Position numbers and translations under genes: made by a program
Origin: Salvator merianae
Lineage: Eukaryota; Chordata; Lepidosauria; Squamata; Teiidae
Direction of reading: 5' to 3'
DNA: 64,000 nt
Assembly (NCBI GenBank): GCA_003586115.2
Contig: QVOM02000042.1
Span: 39,522,204 to 39,586,203 of the forward strand
The notes under the pieces: generated by a model
Seen by the model: the letters and a program-made list of their open reading frames with translations, nothing else
Databases searched by the model: none
Told to the model about the DNA's origin: nothing
Shown: piece by piece, positions 1-9,709 of the stretch
Position numbering within the stretch: the first letter of the stretch is position 1
Layout: each line of letters opens with the position of its first letter

Positions 1-384
1 AGAGATTTTGTTCCTACACTACTTTAAGTATGCTCCTAGCTCTTGTAATGTCAGCCTTAATGCATTCTGCTTCCTTTCAGCAGCTTCAATATGCCGGGAA
101 AAAACTTTATTCCAGCTTTACACAATAACGAGAGGTGCCTTTGCCCCATCTTCCTAGTATTTATAGTTATACACACAGAAACCTTGGGTCATTGTGGATA
201 ACTTCAAGGTTAGCTACTTTTCCCCCTCCTCCCTCTTCTTTCTAAAGAAATGCGAGATGCATCATTCAGCATAGAGGAGATATGAAAGGAGTTCGACAGT
301 CTTGATAAGTGACAGCCGGACAATGTGCCACATCAGAGAGTAGGGTTTAAAAATAGAAGCGTTTCAAAGGGAAAGCAAGGGAGG
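1..384. other. Apparently single-copy noncoding DNA
   Basis: Mixed-composition DNA without a credible reading frame, TIR, SINE head or LINE motif. It runs into an AGC microsatellite at 385. I see no gene. Confidence 0.5.
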
Positions 385-407
385 AGCAGCAGCAGCAGCA
401 GCAGCAG
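385..407. repeat. (AGC)n microsatellite
   Basis: About seven AGC units followed by a partial unit. The short open frames crossing it on the minus strand only encode the low-complexity run, so it is treated as a simple repeat, not a polyglutamine or polyalanine exon. Confidence 0.9.
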
Positions 408-479
408 AGGCTGCCACCACCAAAAACTGGCTTGGAGTGAAGGATAGGTGAAAAGGCTGGAAAAGATACAAAAGATTTT

Positions 480-715
480 GGCTTTTTCTGCACAGGACAT
501 TCGGCCATGTTAGGAAAGGGTCCACAACTTCCCTTCCACACACTACTGCAGGGTAAGAGAGGCCCTGCCCTCTGCTAGCATGCTCTATCCATACAGGAAG
601 AAGCATAAACTGGACTAGGGTACCCAAAATGGCATCAAGGTCTTGACATCAAGGTCTACCAGCATGCTAGGGTCCTGGCCTGGGACAGAGGATCATATGT
701 GAAAAGCACATATCC
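480..715 (+). mobile_element. Harbinger-like MITE relic, family H-2
   Basis: Starts with a terminal-repeat-like GGCTTTTTCTGCAC after TTT. Its interior (taagagaggccctgcc, then a GCTCTATCC-type motif and CAAAATGGCA) matches the start of the copies at 11186 and 31985. The distal half is missing or too diverged to follow, so the right boundary is approximate. Confidence 0.6.
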
Positions 716-930
716 CAATGGGAGGGGGATTTCAGTGGCACCACAGGCTTAAAATTAACTGACCCCATTAAGCCAGGAGGAGCATGGATAGCTTGTCCAG
801 TGGCACACAGTTTTGCAGAAATTGGTGCCAAGGCTTTTCAGTGGACCAGTGTCTTGATTGGTTATGGATCAAAGTGAGGTACAGTTGCATCATAAGTAAG
901 ACACCAATTGCTTCCTTGCTCCTACTCTCA

Positions 931-1330
931 CTTGAACATGAGAGGAGCCCTGCTGGATCAGGCCACAACCCATCTAGTCCAGCATCATGACTCACACAGT
1001 AGTCCACCAATTGCTTCTGAGCATTCTCAAGCACAAGACAGAAGCAAAACCTTCACCTGCTCTCCATTCCCCGCATATGGCCTTTAGAGGCATCCCACCT
1101 GTCTTTCCAATCTGGACACAGTACCTAGGCATCCATTCTAGTAGCCATTGATACACCTGACCTCCATGAATCTGTCCAATCCATTCTTAAAGCTATCCAG
1201 GCTGATTGAAGTCACCACCACTTCCAGAAGTAAATTGCATAGAGTGATGACCCTCTGGGTTAAAAAATACTTTCCCTTGTCATGGCTAGCCAGGATAAAA
1301 CAACACCAGTAAAATCTCTCTTAATAAATT
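931..1330 (-). mobile_element. CR1-type LINE 3' fragment (antisense)
   Basis: Matches the better-preserved antisense copy at 21166 over most of its length: the GGAGCCCTGCTGGATCAGGC 3' UTR block, CATCTAGTCCAGCAT, then the region encoding the reverse transcriptase C-terminus (minus-strand sense, a WN-L-P...LD-FK-type motif). Frames are broken. Known for the family: 5'-truncated CR1 copies are abundant in sauropsids. Confidence 0.8.
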
Positions 1331-1551
1331 GTTTTTGAAAGGTAGGAAACAGATAAAAAAGCTTAGGTCTTATCTAATCCAGCATTTTTTTTTTCCTTTG
1401 GAGTTGACATTCATTCCAGAGGTAAACATTTTCTGTAACTTTAACTCTTGCTTTATGCAATGTATGCTCTGATTAGCTCTCATTGTGGCTGAAACCAGGC
1501 AATCTCTCCCTTCTGCTTTCTCTCTTAACTAGTGCACTGTTCTATTTTGTT

Positions 1552-1951
1552 GTTTTTGTTCCATCATTTAGTCATGTCTGACTCTTTGTGACCCCATGGA
1601 CCATAGCATGCTCTTCTGTCCTCTACTGTCTCCCAGAGTTTGCCCAAGCTCATATTTGTTGCTTCTTTGACCCTATTCATTGCTGTCCCCTTGTCCTTTT
1701 GCCTTCAACCTTTCTCGGCATCAGGGTCTTTTCCAAAGAGTCCTATTTTCTCATTATGTGGCTAAAGTATTTGAGCTTCTGTTTCAGTATTAGTCTTTCC
1801 AGTGAGCAACTGGAGTTAATTTCCTCTAACATTGACTGATTTGATCTTCTTGCAGCCCAAAGAAATCTCAAATGTCTTCTACTGCACCACAATTTGAAAA
1901 AGTTGATTCTTCAGTGCTCAGCCTTCCTTATGGTCCAATTCTCACAGCCAT
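1552..1951 (-). mobile_element. RTE-BovB LINE 3' fragment (antisense)
   Basis: Read on the minus strand this is the end of the BovB ORF: a segment around TATGGCTGTGAGAATTGGAC, then the CAAGAAGATCAAA block, the AAAAGACCCTGATGCC block and the terminal GGGGTCACAAAGAGTCAGAC signature. This is the part shared with ruminant Bov-tA/BovB repeats. The reading frame is disrupted by stops and indels. BovB is known for patchy distribution and horizontal transfer among squamates, ruminants and other vertebrates; this copy says nothing about when it arrived. Confidence 0.85.
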
Positions 1952-2050
1952 ACTTTATTCATTCGTTCGTTCATTTAATACATAATTTCATTTGTATACT
2001 ACTCTTCACCCAGAGATCCCAGAGTGATTTACTTAGCAAACTTACTACAA
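1952..2050 (-). mobile_element. LINE 3' tail with (GAAT)n repeat (antisense)
   Basis: Right after BovB lies attcattcgttcgttcatt, followed by a stretch resembling the antisense end of squamate LINE 3' UTRs (a compressed version of the 'box then simple repeat' tail). Too short to assign to CR1 or L2 securely. Confidence 0.45.
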
Positions 2051-2744
2051 CTTTCAATCCAGTGTTAGTTAACATGTGCATGATCCATTAAATTCAGTCA
2101 GGTGAATTTGCAAGGTCTGAACAGAGCAAGAGGATTAAAAGAACTGGGCTGACTGAATCCTTCTGCCTGTGTACCTTGTGCTACAATGTTTTGAATTACA
2201 TACATACAGGACTACTACTTACGCAATAATAGGAATGTCACTGAGCCTATTTGCACAAAATAGTAGTCTGGAACCTTACCTGAAGTTCATAGTAAGCTTT
2301 AGGTAAGGATCCATTCACACTTACCTGCATGACGCCAGCCATCTTGAGTGCGATTTGCCCATCTTGTGTAGGGTTGATCTGGCTAGAGATGGGCAAACCT
2401 GTCTCGGGAGCTGGATGGATTCTCCATGGCCTGGGTAAATAAGACTTTGAAGAATGGAAAACTTTCCCAGGCTCCAGAGCCTGGGAAAGGTACGGGGGCG
2501 TTCGGCCAGCTATCAGGAAGAGGCAATGCTGTTATGATAAACATGTACTTATCAGTATTTGAAGCAGCTATTGTTATGACTAGTGGCTATGCAAAACAGG
2601 TAGCTGCTAGAGCTATATATACCGAGGGTGTACTGAATAAAGCAAGCAATTCTTGAGCAATTCTTCATCACACATTGACTCTGGTCAGTCATTGCCTCAA
2701 TCTTGCATGCACCATCATGCATGCACGATGGGGCAATTGGGCCC
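2051..2744. other. No gene seen; possible MITE debris
   Basis: Around 2310-2420 there are pieces such as CCATTCACACTTACCTGCA that resemble the inner ends of the Harbinger-like elements, but no matched pair of ends could be found. The short open frame at 2426-2653 has no recognisable domain. Confidence 0.4.
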
Positions 2745-2850
2745 TATTGGAGTGACCTGCTGTGGCAGTATGGAGGCCTGGAGGCCCCACGAAAGCTATG
2801 GCATGCTTTGCATGGGGCACAAACACCCACCCTTAAAGTCATGGGCCATT
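2745..2850. mobile_element. Half of a foldback hAT-like element
   Basis: The segment from tgctgtggcagtatggagg through GGCCCCACGAAAG to GCATGGGGCACAAACACCC is the counterpart of the right arm of the 211 bp palindromic element at 43709-43919. The opposite arm is absent, so this is a single-arm relic. Confidence 0.65.
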
Positions 2851-3552
2851 ACTTCTCTTTCATATAATATGAAGAACAACCAGATAGATAGTTATTAAAG
2901 ATTAAATTGTACAAATGAAATATCTCTATATATCAAAAATCAGTTTAAAAGAGGGATACATAACCTGTATGGATTGTGCCATCATCATCTGCTTAATCCA
3001 TATACACCATAAGTATGGTTTAACAGCTTAGCCTGCTCGTTGGACCATGATCCAAGACTGTAATCAGACAACTTCTTATAGAGATGGTATTATACATGCC
3101 TGTCCCACAAGTCATATGTATGAGCATTCCTATTGCACATGTCCACAAAAAGAATAAGGAGGTGAGAGTGTGGGATGCTGCTTCCTCAAAGTACCTAGGT
3201 GGCATTCCCTCTCTGGTCATGCATGTCATGTGATGCCCTCACCAGCACAGCTGCCAAGGGCTTCGCCCTTGGCATAAGGCCATCTTCGCAGCTATAGATC
3301 ATGCTGTGCAACAGTAAAATGGTACACAGTGCAATCTGGAGGCACAGCTATTACAGGCCTGCTTTAGGAGCAGGATACCCACCCATTCCAGCAGCTGGGT
3401 GATCACAGCCCAAGACTTGTTTCACCACTTTGGCATATTTATATAGTTCACAAGAATGGCATCTACACCACAGAGTGCACCTGCCTGCCTTGCCAAGGGT
3501 AAATGGCTCTGCCGCTCACAATTTAAGGCTGAGATGAAGTTGAAACCCAGGC
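2851..3552. other. No gene seen
   Basis: Unremarkable mid-GC sequence. A 69-codon minus-strand frame at 3020-3229 lacks any family motif and is not supported as a gene. Confidence 0.45.
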
Positions 3553-3706
3553 AAAGAGCCAGTTTGGCCTTGTGGTTAGCATGTCAGACTCTTATCTGGA
3601 ATTCTCCCAGTTCGAGTCTGCACTCTGCTTGAAGCCAGCTGGGTAACCTTGGGCTCGTCACAGCTCTGTTCTGAGTTCTCACAGCCCCACCTACCTCACA
3701 GGGACC
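3553..3706 (+). mobile_element. MIR/core-type SINE, 5' half
   Basis: Begins AAAGAGCCAGTTTGG, followed by a degenerate tRNA-like A box (TTGTGGTTAGCATGTC) and B box (CCAGTTCGAGTCTG). Then comes the conserved core with CTGGGTAACCTTGGGC and a run ending at ACCTACCTCACAGGG. This arrangement is typical of squamate MIR-like SINEs. The element stops abruptly in mid-core; the expected continuation starts at 5050. Confidence 0.8.
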
Positions 3707-5049
3707 GTGTTCCGACATGGCATTTAATCAGTTTACAGGCCATCTTCAGTTCCCGCTGGCCCGACATGATCTTGCCGTTCCATCATTTTTCTGGACTAAA
3801 TTGGCGAAATCCGGACTAATTTGTATTCAGATTTAATGAGTTCTCAAGCCATTCCAGATCACTAGCCCACTTTACTTTGTGATGTGAGAATGGGGAAGAG
3901 ACTATTTGGGAGTGACAGTACTTTTTGTGGGGCGTGCAGAGGAAGGGATCCCCATTTTGTGCTGTCCAGTGACTGACTTTGTGGGTGGGCAGGAAGCACA
4001 GTAGTTTCTTCTGCCTCCATTATCTGCCCTTCCATCACTGCCAGGAGAAAAGAAAACCACCTTCTTTTTTACTTCACTAAGCTGCAGTCCTTTGTCTTCC
4101 TTTATTCCCCCATTCGACACTGCCAGGAAGAAATCAAAGGCTTCCTCCACTTCCATCTGCTGATTAAAACAAAAAAGAAACTGCGCCTGTCTGGGGCTGC
4201 AGTCCTCTTGCCCCAACAAAGAACCCACTAAAGATCAGTTTTGCCATCTGCAGCGCACAGCTACACAGTGGAGCCACATGCCGCTGCCGATGTCTTGGGG
4301 GAAATGCGGCAGAGTCCATTTGCTGGCGATGAACTGCACTATCACAATAATAGAGCCCCCCCACGTTCCCTCCCCACATTTCCCCTTCTTTACGGACCTC
4401 TCCCTGCTTTTGCGCTACTTTTAAATTGTGCAATTGTGCAAAAATACACTTTCAAGGGAGCAGAAATCGCCATCTGCCCTTTAAGAAGTTTAATTGTGCA
4501 GTACACATGGTTTTAAAGTTCTGCTTGTGTAGATAGAGGGTGTAGGGGGGAGAAGGGCAAATGGCAAATGACTAGTAACGCTGCCAAGTGAATCCATGTT
4601 CTGAGGCAGCAGCGGGGACATACGGAGAGCAGAACTTGACTTTCCCACCCCTGTGATGTCAAGATTTAGAATAGAATAGAATTTATTTGTACGGTCAATG
4701 ACCAGAATCAAAATACATAAAAAATTCCTTGGCATATTTAAAATCAACATATAAAAATAATGTATAAAATATAAAAATTTGATTATAAAATGTCGTAGTA
4801 TTCTATTCTATTCTATTCTAAGATTTGAACGTTGGGACTGCAGCCAATCACTGACTGCACAGGGAGGAGAATCTGACGAGGGGTGGAGGCAGAAAAGGTA
4901 CTATTTCTTCGTGCCAAGCACGGGAAATATCAGTGGGAGAACGAACAAGTACGAATTGAGTCCGTGTTAAAATATAACTGTGGGAATGATCAGAAGACGA
5001 ATTCAGTCCTTGTACTCTTCTGATACGGATTAAATTTACGATGTTGGAC
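3707..5049. mobile_element. Non-autonomous DNA transposon inside a SINE
   Basis: Occupies the gap between the two halves of one SINE. Its ends form an imperfect inverted repeat: left GTTCCGACATGGCATTTAATC (3709 on), right GATTAAATTTACGATGTTGGAC read inward on the minus strand, sharing roughly 17 of 22 aligned positions. SINE sequence CAGG is present on both sides, consistent with a target duplication, but its exact length cannot be fixed (8 bp would suit hAT). No transposase coding is visible in the interior. Confidence 0.6.
4668..4825 (-). mobile_element. Retroelement tail flanked by ATTCT-type repeats
   Basis: An A-rich segment containing a GTACGGTCAATGACCAG motif lies between AGAATAGAATAGAAT and (TTCTA)n blocks that are inverted relative to each other. 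It looks like the 3' end of a LINE or SINE with a pentanucleotide tail, nested in the DNA element around it. A looser relative may lie at 35620-35780. Family not identified. Confidence 0.35.
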
Positions 5050-5154
5050 CAGGATGTCTGTTGTGGGGAGAAGAACAGAAGGTTTGTCAGCTGCTTTGAG
5101 TCCCTTCAGGTGAGAAAAGTGGCGCATAAAAAAACCAACTCTCTCTTCTTCTTC
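5050..5154 (+). mobile_element. MIR/core-type SINE, 3' half
   Basis: Starts AGGATGTCTGTTGTGGGGAG, the standard continuation of the segment that stops at 3706. It carries the GCTGCTTTGAGTCCC motif and ends in a CTCTTCTTCTTC tail. Orientation, order and the absence of any other part of the element support a single SINE split by the intervening 1.34 kb. Confidence 0.8.
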
Positions 5155-6403
5155 AAAGAGCACAGCCCTGGTATTCTGCTGTTGCTACCTCTGCCACTAT
5201 GAAACACGATTGCTCTTACTTCTTGCAGTTTTGGACCGTTACGCTACCCAAAGCTTAGTTTCACAGCAAAACTATGGAATGCAGCACAGCAATCCAAAAC
5301 CTGTGATAAATGAGATGAATGGAGGTTTCCACAGCCATGGAAACCTCCATTCTTCCACAGCCTTTGCTCTGAAATCACCTGCCTCCCTCTTTTCTCTCCC
5401 ACCTGTATGGAAATACGGTTGTGTGAAAGAGCAATTCTTTTCTTTCTTCTTCTTTTAGTCACCTCAGTTACTGTAGCTGTCAGCATGTAAACCTTGGCAG
5501 GAAAGCAAATCTATTCCCTCTCATATTTTTTAAGTAATAAATGATGTTTTCAAACACGTGATTCAAAAGCTTATATACTGCGGCTGATTTGTGCTGATGC
5601 TGTTATTTGGATGCTTTATTCCAGAATATCCAAACAGAGCAGAATAGGTAAGTGACATCTGGATGCAATCTCAGCCATAGTTCACTGACAAAGCATCTCT
5701 TTGCATTCCATATTAAATTCTCACCATCTCTAGTTATAAGACACCCCTGCCAGAAACCCTGGGGAGATGCCACCAGCCTTTGTAGAAAGTATTAAACTAG
5801 AAAAAGCAAAGGTCTAATTCACTATAAAAGTTCTTTCCTGTGTAACAGGAAATCTGTAACATTAGTGGCTACTAGTGGGGCAAGTGTGCTATGTTTAACA
5901 TTAGTACTTGCCGATGGAAAATACATTCAAAATTATTAATGTTAATTGCATTACTGCTCTCAGTGATGCCTGACTTTAGTTCAATACTAACAATATAATT
6001 ACTGCTTATCCTTTCAGTGCTTCTGGAAGTGAAATAGGTATGCTTCACATTTAAAGACTTTCCTACTGAAATGGTTTTATATTACTATGTAGAACCCATC
6101 TTGAGCTGAGGTTCTCAGTTTGCCTCAGTAGGCAAGACTGAAATACAACCAGAGGTGGTAAATCATCTTGAATATTAATTAAAATATACCAGCTAACTAG
6201 AAAAGTATTTCAATTCGTAAAAGAATTGGACAAATTTTTCAAAGAATGCATGGATCCTGTGGAAAAGAAAATATAAAGTACAAAGTATTTTGAGAATTAA
6301 ATTAAAATACAACAGAATGCAGGGTTACAATTAACTATACATTAAGCTTTGTCAAATCAAATCTTACTTTGTTCCACTTAACTTCACCATCCCATCATTG
6401 GAA
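5155..6403. other. No gene seen
   Basis: Mostly AT-rich, non-repetitive sequence apart from the hairpin at 5317. The 80-82 codon frames around 5210-5486 sit on opposite strands over this hairpin and carry no recognisable domain. Confidence 0.45.
5317..5352. repeat. Perfect 14 bp hairpin
   Basis: GAATGGAGGTTTCC, an 8 nt loop (acagccat), then the exact reverse complement. It is not followed by a T-run and no transposon ends flank it. Function unknown. Confidence 0.85.
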
Positions 6404-6925
6404 GGGCCTTTGTGCACTAAAAGGCCTGTGATGGGAATCAGTGGGTCTGGAACAGCCAGATCCACTGATTCTGGCCACAGACAGGTATGGGCAGGATCAG
6501 CACTGTCTGCATGATGGTGCTGATCCAGACTAGCCCACACCACATCCTCACAGCCTCGGAGCACGAGCACGCTTCGAGGCCAGACACCATGATCTCTGAG
6601 GGCCAGGAACAAAGCTTTCTAGCCCCAAAGCCTCTGCGGGATGCTTTTCAGGATGTACTTTGGTGCACTGCCAGAATTGCTCTCCTGTAGTCCTGAACCA
6701 CAGGACTCTGCATTGCACACCTCCTTTGGGATCAGGGTCCTCTAGTCCAACCAGTAGTCATGTTCGAGTCTCCCTAATCATGATTACACTCCATCTAAAA
6801 CAGGTCGAAGAGATTAGTGGGGAGTGTGCCCGCATAGATCTACATTAACATGCAGATCTAGAGGCCGAGACTGTTACTAGTGTGCCGGCCCTTAATACAG
6901 ATTAAGGGCCGATATGGAAAGGACC
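6404..6925 (-). mobile_element. Harbinger-like MITE, family H-2
   Basis: Left end GGGCCTTTGTGCACT; right end ATATGGAAAGGACC, the inverted counterpart. The interior holds AATCAGTGGGTCTGG, a GATCCAGAC motif and the 'CTGAGGGCCAGGAAC' block shared with other H-2 copies. A perfect 11 bp hairpin (CGGCCCTTAAT at 6886-6896, complement at 6901-6911) sits just inside the right end and recurs in the copy at 55257. No convincing target duplication and no coding capacity. Confidence 0.7.
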
Positions 6926-7484
6926 TTAAGTTCACTATATTCCCAATTTCCTCACTTCATAACATTTTAATACAGTCATAGATGCTTGTTTAGAGAGAAA
7001 TAAGTCTTGTGTCCAGGATGTGGGATCCAGGTGGCAGTAGATTAGTGCCCCAAACAAGTCATCTTTCTGTAAATATCACCAGAAAAAGTGAAAAGAAGGG
7101 GAAAGCATTTTTAAAAGCAGAGGGGCCCAAAAATAAACATATTACAATTGGCAAGGGCTTCTTTTGGGGTTTTTTTTGGTTTTTGTGTGTGTGTGAGAGA
7201 GAGAGTATGCCCAAACCAGTGAAGGATTGTGGAAATACAAAAGGCAAAGGAGAAGGAAGTGAAGAATATAGCAGCAAAGGTGGAGCCCAGAGAAGAGAAA
7301 AATCATTTGCTTGCGCCCAAACAAGCCAAATCACCTTCGAATTACTGATTTTACCTTTTCTGCCTTGTTGACAACAAATTTGGTTTTGCACTGGTAAATG
7401 CAAGCCATGAAGAAAAATCAATGTCAGCAAAACAAGTTATTCCTTGCCTCTGAACCTAATGATGGATCCAACTTTATACCTTCT
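6926..7484. other. No gene seen
   Basis: Purine-rich sequence. The open frames of about 120 codons on both strands at 7009-7430 cross a GT/GA simple repeat and have skewed, low-complexity composition; no domain or splice-flanked exon is recognisable. Confidence 0.45.
7184..7205. repeat. (GT)n(GA)n microsatellite
   Basis: Six GT units run directly into about five GA units. Confidence 0.9.
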
Positions 7485-8022
7485 TCACTGTAGGATGCAT
7501 TGTGCTCTCACTGTAGGATGCATTGTGGTGCAAATGCCTGTAGCTGTGCCCAATCCTTACCATGGCAGCAGCGGGGAAGTGTCTGGCCAGTGCCATGGCA
7601 AGTGGGAGTGTTGTGCAGCATGCAGGCACACGCAGGTGCAATTGTGTGATTGGGCCTGCGTGACTGGGCCTGCACGATGCCCCAACCAGGACCACGTGAT
7701 TGGGCCTGTGCAATGCTCCAATTGGGGCATCACATGGGTCTGATTGTGCAGGCCCAATCAGGCCTGATTGCTGAATTGTGCAGGCATGATCAGTGCATCG
7801 CACTGGCCTGGATGCCACAACACCAGGTAAGCGCAAATGCACCTTACCAGGAGGTGACTATCACCTCCTGGTAAGATTGTGGAGCACTAATTAGTACTCC
7901 ATATGTCTCCACAATCAGGAGTGGCTATAGTCTACTCGCAGCCACTCAGGCCTCCACAAGGTGCAGGCGCACTTGACTAGCAACCATTCTTGATGCTTGC
8001 TAGTAACAAGTGTGAACAGGCC
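7485..8022 (+). mobile_element. Harbinger-like MITE, family H-3
   Basis: The right end AAGTGTGAACAGGCC is the family terminal repeat, and the inner right part (CTTGCTAGTAACAAGTG) aligns with 42517-43106. The left terminus is not recognisable and the start is approximate. The interior contains repeated GATTGGGCCTG-like words between 7640 and 7800 and a perfect hairpin at 7843-7875 (15 bp arms, 3 nt loop). Noncoding. Confidence 0.65.
7843..7875. repeat. Perfect 15 bp hairpin within an H-3 MITE
   Basis: CTTACCAGGAGGTGA, loop CTA, then the exact complement. An imperfect inverted repeat (ATTGTGGAG ... CTCCACAAT) follows immediately. Other H-3 copies also hold palindromes around this position, so this is an element feature, not a gene terminator. 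Confidence 0.85.
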
Positions 8023-8047
8023 ATGTGTCTCTGCTGGTCTCTGCATT

Positions 8048-8425
8048 GAAACCTGGGAGTGGTTAAGTCTAGACCACCTGTCCTCTGCCTGCCTCTTTTG
8101 CCCAGCTGGGCTGTATTACCCCAGGGGAGGTGCTTCTTTGCAGGACTGAGCCACTTTGTCAGCTGCTCTGGACTCCACCTGGCCTCAGCTACACCGCCCT
8201 TCCCTTCCTCAAGACAAAATTTGCTACCTTGCAGCCCCCCTACTCCCGGGGTTTCTGCAATTTTATAATGTATTATTTGGTATTGTGTGCAATTGTATAA
8301 TGCATTATGTTTCACACTGTATACTGTATTATTTTGCATTGTATTTTGTTGTTGTTGTTCTAAAGTTCCTTGAGCAATTTTTTGGAAAGGCAGTATGTAA
8401 ATAAAAATTGAAATGGAAAAAATTG
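8048..8425 (+). mobile_element. Short L2-like chimera: 5' UTR unit fused to 3' UTR
   Basis: 8058-8195 aligns with the repeated units upstream of the L2 endonuclease frame at 60720-61110 (for example GGAGGTGCTTCTTTGCAGGA and CAGCTGCTCTGGACT). It passes directly into a 3' UTR-like segment ending TATGTAAATAAAAATTG. The whole coding region is missing, giving a SINE-sized derivative. Whether this arose by internal deletion or template switching cannot be told from one copy. Confidence 0.6.
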
Positions 8426-9170
8426 GAACTTCTTAACTTTCCCCTTTGTTTTGAAAAACCAGGAAGAAAAAAGCCATGTTGTTTAAGATTTGTAATTCTG
8501 ACCAAAGTATTCTGCACTTGTACATTATGGTTAGGTTCACCCTTACCTTGAAGGAGTAGTCTCCAAAGACCATTCCCGGCCACTGAAGAACAGGAATGGC
8601 TGAAGCTATTTGCATGCTGAATTGCTGGTACAACCCCGCTCCTGTCCAGTTGCTATAGCAATGCAAACAGCAGGCCTTCCTGTTCTGTTCTGGTGGGATG
8701 TCTTGATGTCGGATCTCCCACCCACCCCTTGCCATGACTGGGTGGGGGAATGTCATGTCCAGTGTGTGAGGGTTGACAAGCCTTGAGGTTTATACCTTCA
8801 AGCCTCGAAGGTTTGAACCTAAAAGCCTCTCATCTTGCAACACCAGAAGTGTGGTGGATACACCATTCCCAATGCCATAGGACAGCTGTCCACAACAGAA
8901 TTAGTGGGGACACCTCAGTGATCCACCTGGAACTGTCCTATAACTTTCCTTCAGTTTGCTTGCAAGTTCTTATTCACAAAATGACCTGAGAAAGACCAAT
9001 AGGCTGTTATTACTATAGACTCATGTTTTATCATTGTTTACTATTTTTTTATTGCTGTTATTGTGTTTCCATACAACCTGTTCTGACTAGAGTTCTACTA
9101 GTAAATACTCTTAACCCTCGGAGACTTCCCTAAGGGCAGTCTCATCAATCATGAAATAGGTTGAGACTCT
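8426..9170. other. No gene seen
   Basis: Contains small internal repeats of an AGCCT(T/C)GA-like word around 8770-8830. The 107-codon minus-strand frame at 8433-8756 has no recognisable motif. Confidence 0.4.
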
Positions 9171-9709
9171 GGGCCTGTTCGCACTGAGCGAGTGGTACGT
9201 TTCAGGACGCACGTTAGAACACAGGATCTGCACTTGCGATCAGCCCCAGCTGACCCAAAATCTACCAAAGCCCACCTGATGCTTACCTGAATCCAACCAG
9301 CTGTGGTCAACTAATTTGTAGTCTCCAACCCGACCTGCATGATCAGATGAGGATCAGGGAAAGTGCGTTTGCACCATTTCCGGGTTCAAAATGGCAGTGG
9401 GGTGGGGCCAGTGGGGCCACGCAGGTGCAGTCTGCTGGTTCACACCCCAGTTCAGACCTTGGGGTCTGGACCCCGTTGGCCTTTTCAGACACAGGTTTGT
9501 ACACAGACCCTCTGGGTTTGAACACAGACCCTCCGGGTTCAAACACAGCTACTGAACTAGTACGCTCCCATTCACACTGCATCCAGCGCTGGTCGGCTTG
9601 CAGAGTGTTCCAGTGCTGACAGGTGCAAAGACTTCACTCCGTACCCGAACCCTACCGGCCCGAACCATGCTAATTATACTGTTATATTGTTGTAAGTGTG
9701 AACAGGCCC
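9171..9709 (-). mobile_element. Harbinger-like MITE, family H-1
   Basis: 539 bp bounded by GGGCCTGTTCGCACT and its near-exact inverted copy AGTGTGAACAGGCCC. Flanking triplets are TCT and ACT (two of three match). The interior is the reverse-orientation counterpart of 34135-34629 and 35055-35585, sharing AAAGCCCACCTGATGCTTAC and the GCTAATTA block near one end. About 9490-9545 holds a short tandem array (about 21 bp, units like GGGTTTGAACACAGACCCTC). No protein-coding relic. Confidence 0.8.

Noticed and set aside
385..407. Polyglutamine or polyalanine coding exon
   Set aside because: Only a short AGC microsatellite; the flanking frame shows no protein-like features.
7640..7800. CRISPR-like or regulatory repeat array
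   Set aside because: Irregular GATTGGGCCTG words without constant repeat length or spacers, inside an H-3 MITE in eukaryotic DNA.
9171..9709. 8 bp hAT target duplication around H-1 and other Harbinger-like copies
   Set aside because: Eight-base flanks do not match at any of these elements, whereas three-base flanks match perfectly at five of them.
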